From: Phytoseiulus persimilis
Lineage: Eukaryota; Arthropoda; Arachnida; Mesostigmata; Phytoseiidae
DNA length: 64,000 nt
Assembly: GCA_037576195.1 (NCBI GenBank)
Contig: CM075101.1
Coordinates: 12,028,001-12,092,000 of the forward strand
Direction of reading: 5' to 3'
Shown here: one piece after another, positions 60,620-64,000 of the stretch
Numbering within the stretch: the stretch's first letter is position 1
Layout: each line of letters starts with the position of its first letter
The notes under the pieces: generated by a model
The model's input: only the letters and a program-made list of their open reading frames with translations
Told to the model about the DNA's origin: nothing
Database searches by the model: none
Program-made: the position numbers and the translations under genes

Positions 60620-61768
60620 AATCTAGAGGCGCAACAATACCTCAAAATAAAGCACTGTGAACGAAGGAAGTATCTTCCTTGCGTATTATGCATGACCGTT
60701 TTATTGAAACCTATTGAGCCCCAACTGGGTCCCAAGAGTCATTTTTGTGCGTTCCATTGTTTTCCGGTTCCCATCGCCGAAGGTAAGTTGAGGTCCTAGC
60801 TAAGCTGTCAGAGGAAGTATTGATGAATAAATCGCCAACCCTACACATCTGATGGCGGACGGCCTCGAAAGTGTATGCAGACCGCGGGTTCTACTTTCAT
60901 TGACGGCCTAATTCAATACAAGTTTAACATGAGTTTGTAGGAGATCAGTCTGGTTGGCACTGGAGAACAGTGACGGAAAAAAAACAGTGAGAGCTACGCC
61001 ACGGTGGCCGATTGAGCTTTGTTCTAACTCTACGTCGCGAGGTGTCCGTTACTGTTCATAAATTGCTTCTCCAATGCTTGGTGGGACGATTCCAGGACAA
61101 CTATGCTTTAGAGAATTCAAAATCGAATCATTCAATAATTCACCCTGGAATGCGCCTAACTTCTCAGCGCCGATGCTCTCTCACTTCAACGGCTCCGTAA
61201 TACATACAGGTGGTCCCTCGTTCAACAGTCGGAAACGGTTCAAAGTGCAAGACCGTTGTCAGGTACAGGATATGTACACGTTGTTTCCTGAGAATCGATA
61301 GAGGAGCTCCACCAAGTTCGGGAATCAGAACTCGATGCACAGAAGGATTGCTTGTGGAGAGGAATCACGATCGAAGAATCGTATAACATCGGATCGTGGG
61401 TGCTCTAACGGGAGGCTCTTTCGCCGATTCCACTTCTTCATCATCGGATGAAATCGCTCGTTTGCATCCCATTCCCAATTCACAGGGTGTTGAGATGGTA
61501 TGGCTGCCACTAGCGGTGGATGCAGATGACGCATACACAAAAAGTTCTTCCGGGACTACCCGGCCGTCCAAGTTCCATTCGGCGAATCTACTTTTGAACG
61601 ACGGCAAAGGTTCGAAATCGTTCTTTTGACGCACAGGGCTCGCTAGCCGTGATTACAATGTGAATTTTCGTCGAGCCGTTTTGAAGACGGTAAGTTGAAC
61701 GAGTTCCGATGGCGTGGCATTCGACTGGTAGGTTAAATTAAGCACAAAGGGAAACACGACGCTTGTGG
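60620..61768. other. No supported gene downstream of axin copy B
   Basis: Only short frames. This is the presumed 3' flank of copy B; no similarity to the 3' flank of copy A was seen beyond the stop codon. Confidence 0.4.
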
Positions 61769-64000
61769 TCACATCGTGATTTCTGGAGCCACCCTGGTCG
61801 AATTAGAATGTTCCGCGGGGATGATTTCGGAATATACCTTGCCATCCCAGAGCGGTAGAAGTTGGTTGTCATCCTTCACTTCTTCGTACACTCCGTTGGC
61901 CCCGAAATCGTCCATGGGACACTTGAAAAAGTACCTGGAATGATGCTGTTTTGAGGGAATGTTCATTGAGAGCACTTGCGACTTTTGGTCCGCCACAAGA
62001 TCCCGAATACCGTTCGACAAATCATTCGTTGGGATCTACTAGAGAGAGTACCCGAGGCTTAACATTTAGATTTGAGTCCATGCGAGACGGAACAGTTTCT
62101 CACCTAAACGCGCCCTTCCTTGTAAGATGGGCCTTGAAATCCTTGAGTCGAAGATTTTTCTGTGGCAACCGTATCACGAATGGATGTGTGTCACCCTCAT
62201 AATGGTAGCCAACAACAACCTCGGACTCTTTGTTGGAAGCCTGGTTCCTCCTGGAATTCAAATCTTCATTCAGCTCATGTCCCAATAAGTAGTGCCTGGC
62301 TGACCCAGCACTCTGGCAGTCCGAACAGAGTCTCAGGACCCCTTACTAGTATACTGACTTTTTTCCGTCCTGGCCAGACTTCGACGACCTGTTGGAACCC
62401 GAGCAGACGCTCGCCTTATTCTTCCCCTTGGACGTCGAGGGCCCCTGCGAGGTCCTGTTGAACCACTCGCGAACGCTGCAAAGCTCTCCGAAATTAGCAG
62501 TCAGTCCGAAACATCCATCAAATCTCAACTGAATGAAAACTCGAGCCAAACACACTTCTCGTTGTACGCGGGGGCCGTGAGTACGCTTTCATCGCACCCG
62601 GAATCGAAGACAGGGTAACTACTGCGACCGCGTGGAGGGGCCATGGGCGTTGTGGAGCTGAGTCCGCTTCCACAGGTGTAAATTGCGCTGTCGATGTCAT
62701 TGTGGCGGTTGTTGCTCACGTTCCGCAAGAGACCCGGCATCATTTGGTAAGGGGATTTGAGTCCGACCTTCGCGAAAAGTTGCCGCTCGAGGGGTGGGGA
62801 TGGCGCCCGCGGCGTTTGCGTCGGGGGTGTCTTGAACACTCGCTGGACATGGTTGTCCAGGATGGATTGATTGTGCTGAAAACAAACAGCGTTTTCACGA
62901 TGAAAGGAAAGAGCATGTTACCTCCGAAGGTGGCCAAAGTAGCACTTCTGGAGATGAGCTCCAAACTGAAGTTAGCTCACCACTTCATCTTCAGTCGTTT
63001 CGCCAAGCACTTTCTGGAGCTTCTCGCACAATATACGATGGAACTCGCGCGGGTTGTCGTGCACTAAATGCGAGTTCTCATCATGAACAACAGGAAACTG
63101 CGTCCGCGGTATTGGGTTGGACTGGTGATCACGACTGTTGACGATTTCTCTGAAATCGAAGCGTTCTCGGTACAATTATTGGCTCACACGGGGAACCGCG
63201 GTCGGATGCAGTCGAGGAGCGAGCTCGGGAGCTTCATGCCGATCTAGTATTATTTCATAACTAGCCCTCCACCGACGCTCAACGCTGCTGGCGCTCGAAA
63301 ACGTACCTCTGAGGTTTCCGTCGATCGATCTCGTTGGGATGCCGCCGGTAGTGTTCTTTGCGTTTCCCCTCAGTGTCGAGATCAGTGTAGTTTCCAGAGG
63401 ACATACTCTGGATGTCCGAGTGATACGCCGAAGGGGGCACGTAGCAGGAGTTGTTCACGTGGTAAGGATTCGGTGGCTGACGGAAGCCAGGCTTGCTGAT
63501 TTGTTCGCAGTAACTCAATCCGATCTCACTCTGGCGTTTCTGCAGCTGCAGTAAATACATTGCACTCTGCGGAGGCCTTGGGGGCGGAGCTCCTACATGT
63601 CCGGGTTTTCGATTTCCAGAAGTCCGCGGTGGTAAGAGAGTGGAATTTTTCAACTCCTCATCTTCATCAAGCGTGGGCATCTGATTTGCGAAGAACTTAT
63701 CATTGTTGTTGTCGTTGTTCTTCATGTCGAAGCTCCGGCTCTGACGAGGACTGCTGTTGTCATTGGACCCCTTCACTACCGCCGACGGAGAGAAGTCCTC
63801 AACGTCTTCTTCAGAATCGGAATTCGCCGGGGCTGTTGACTTGCTCGAATCAAGATCTTCGCTGTGATCGTTGTCTGTTGGCGGAGTCGAGTCAGCGTTC
63901 TCTCCAAAGGTCTCGACGCGCTGGACATGATGGATGTACACGTCGGACTGTATGAATCTTGCGAATGTCGTCTTCATCATGTTTTCTATAACGCGACGGA
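61769..64000 (-). CDS. Axin, copy B (5' truncated by window edge)
   Basis: Second axin gene with the exon plan of copy A: 64000(partial)-63307, 63149-62981, 62875-62556, 62475-62359, 62250-62104, 61934-61769, introns 80-169 nt, all phases the same; the last four exons have exactly the lengths of those in copy A. It starts inside RGS (IENMMKTTFARFIQSDVYIH) and continues through the acidic linker, NPYHVNNSCYVPP block, GSK3-binding helix (NPREFHRILCEKLQKV), beta-catenin motif (QSILDNHVQRV) and DIX (CPMDDFGANGVYEEVKDD) to TGA. No frame break is seen. It lacks the polyglutamine of copy A and differs most in the linker. The remainder of RGS and the 5' exons lie beyond the window. Function as a second destruction-complex scaffold is inferred from the intact motifs. 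Confidence 0.92.

Overview
This 64 kb window reads as animal nuclear DNA, most likely from an arthropod and probably a chelicerate such as a mite. The firm genes are an EF-hand protein of the calmodulin family and two axin genes. All are split by GT..AG introns (about 80-170 nt in the axins, 314 nt in the calmodulin-like gene). The axin RGS domain aligns better with arthropod than vertebrate axin. There are no operons, bacterial signals or CRISPR arrays. The species assignment is inference from composition, intron size and gene content.

Layout. Positions 1-583 (minus) hold the start of a protein kinase gene that runs off the left edge and carries an apparent one-base frameshift. From about 3 to 31 kb the sequence is mostly unrecognised, with several short candidate genes supported only by open frames whose splice sites agree in phase (3060-3836 +, 5588-6543 -, 7682-8117 -, 19568-20247 -, 23845-24399 +, 27355-27915 +, 28957-30139 +). 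The calmodulin-like gene is at 25188-25960 (+). From 39587 to 42594 there is a complete 3.0 kb foldback transposon: long inverted arms built of 45-bp tandem repeats, hAT-like ends and a perfect 8-bp target duplication. Next to it (43040-44350, minus) is a decayed Ty3/gypsy retrotransposon with recognisable CCHC knuckles, DTG protease and reverse transcriptase start.

The right-hand end (49.9-64 kb) holds two axin genes in direct tandem on the minus strand. Copy A (49888-52518) has the RGS domain, GSK3-binding helix, beta-catenin-binding motif and DIX domain. Copy B (61769 to the window end) has the same exon plan from the end of RGS to DIX. Both reading frames look intact, so the locus could make two scaffold proteins for the Wnt destruction complex. 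About 9 kb of decayed sequence, including a BEL/Pao-like gag fragment, separates them.

The strongest discoveries are the foldback element and the tandem axin pair. Many other open frames occur on both strands. I report only those with some splice or composition support, at low confidence.
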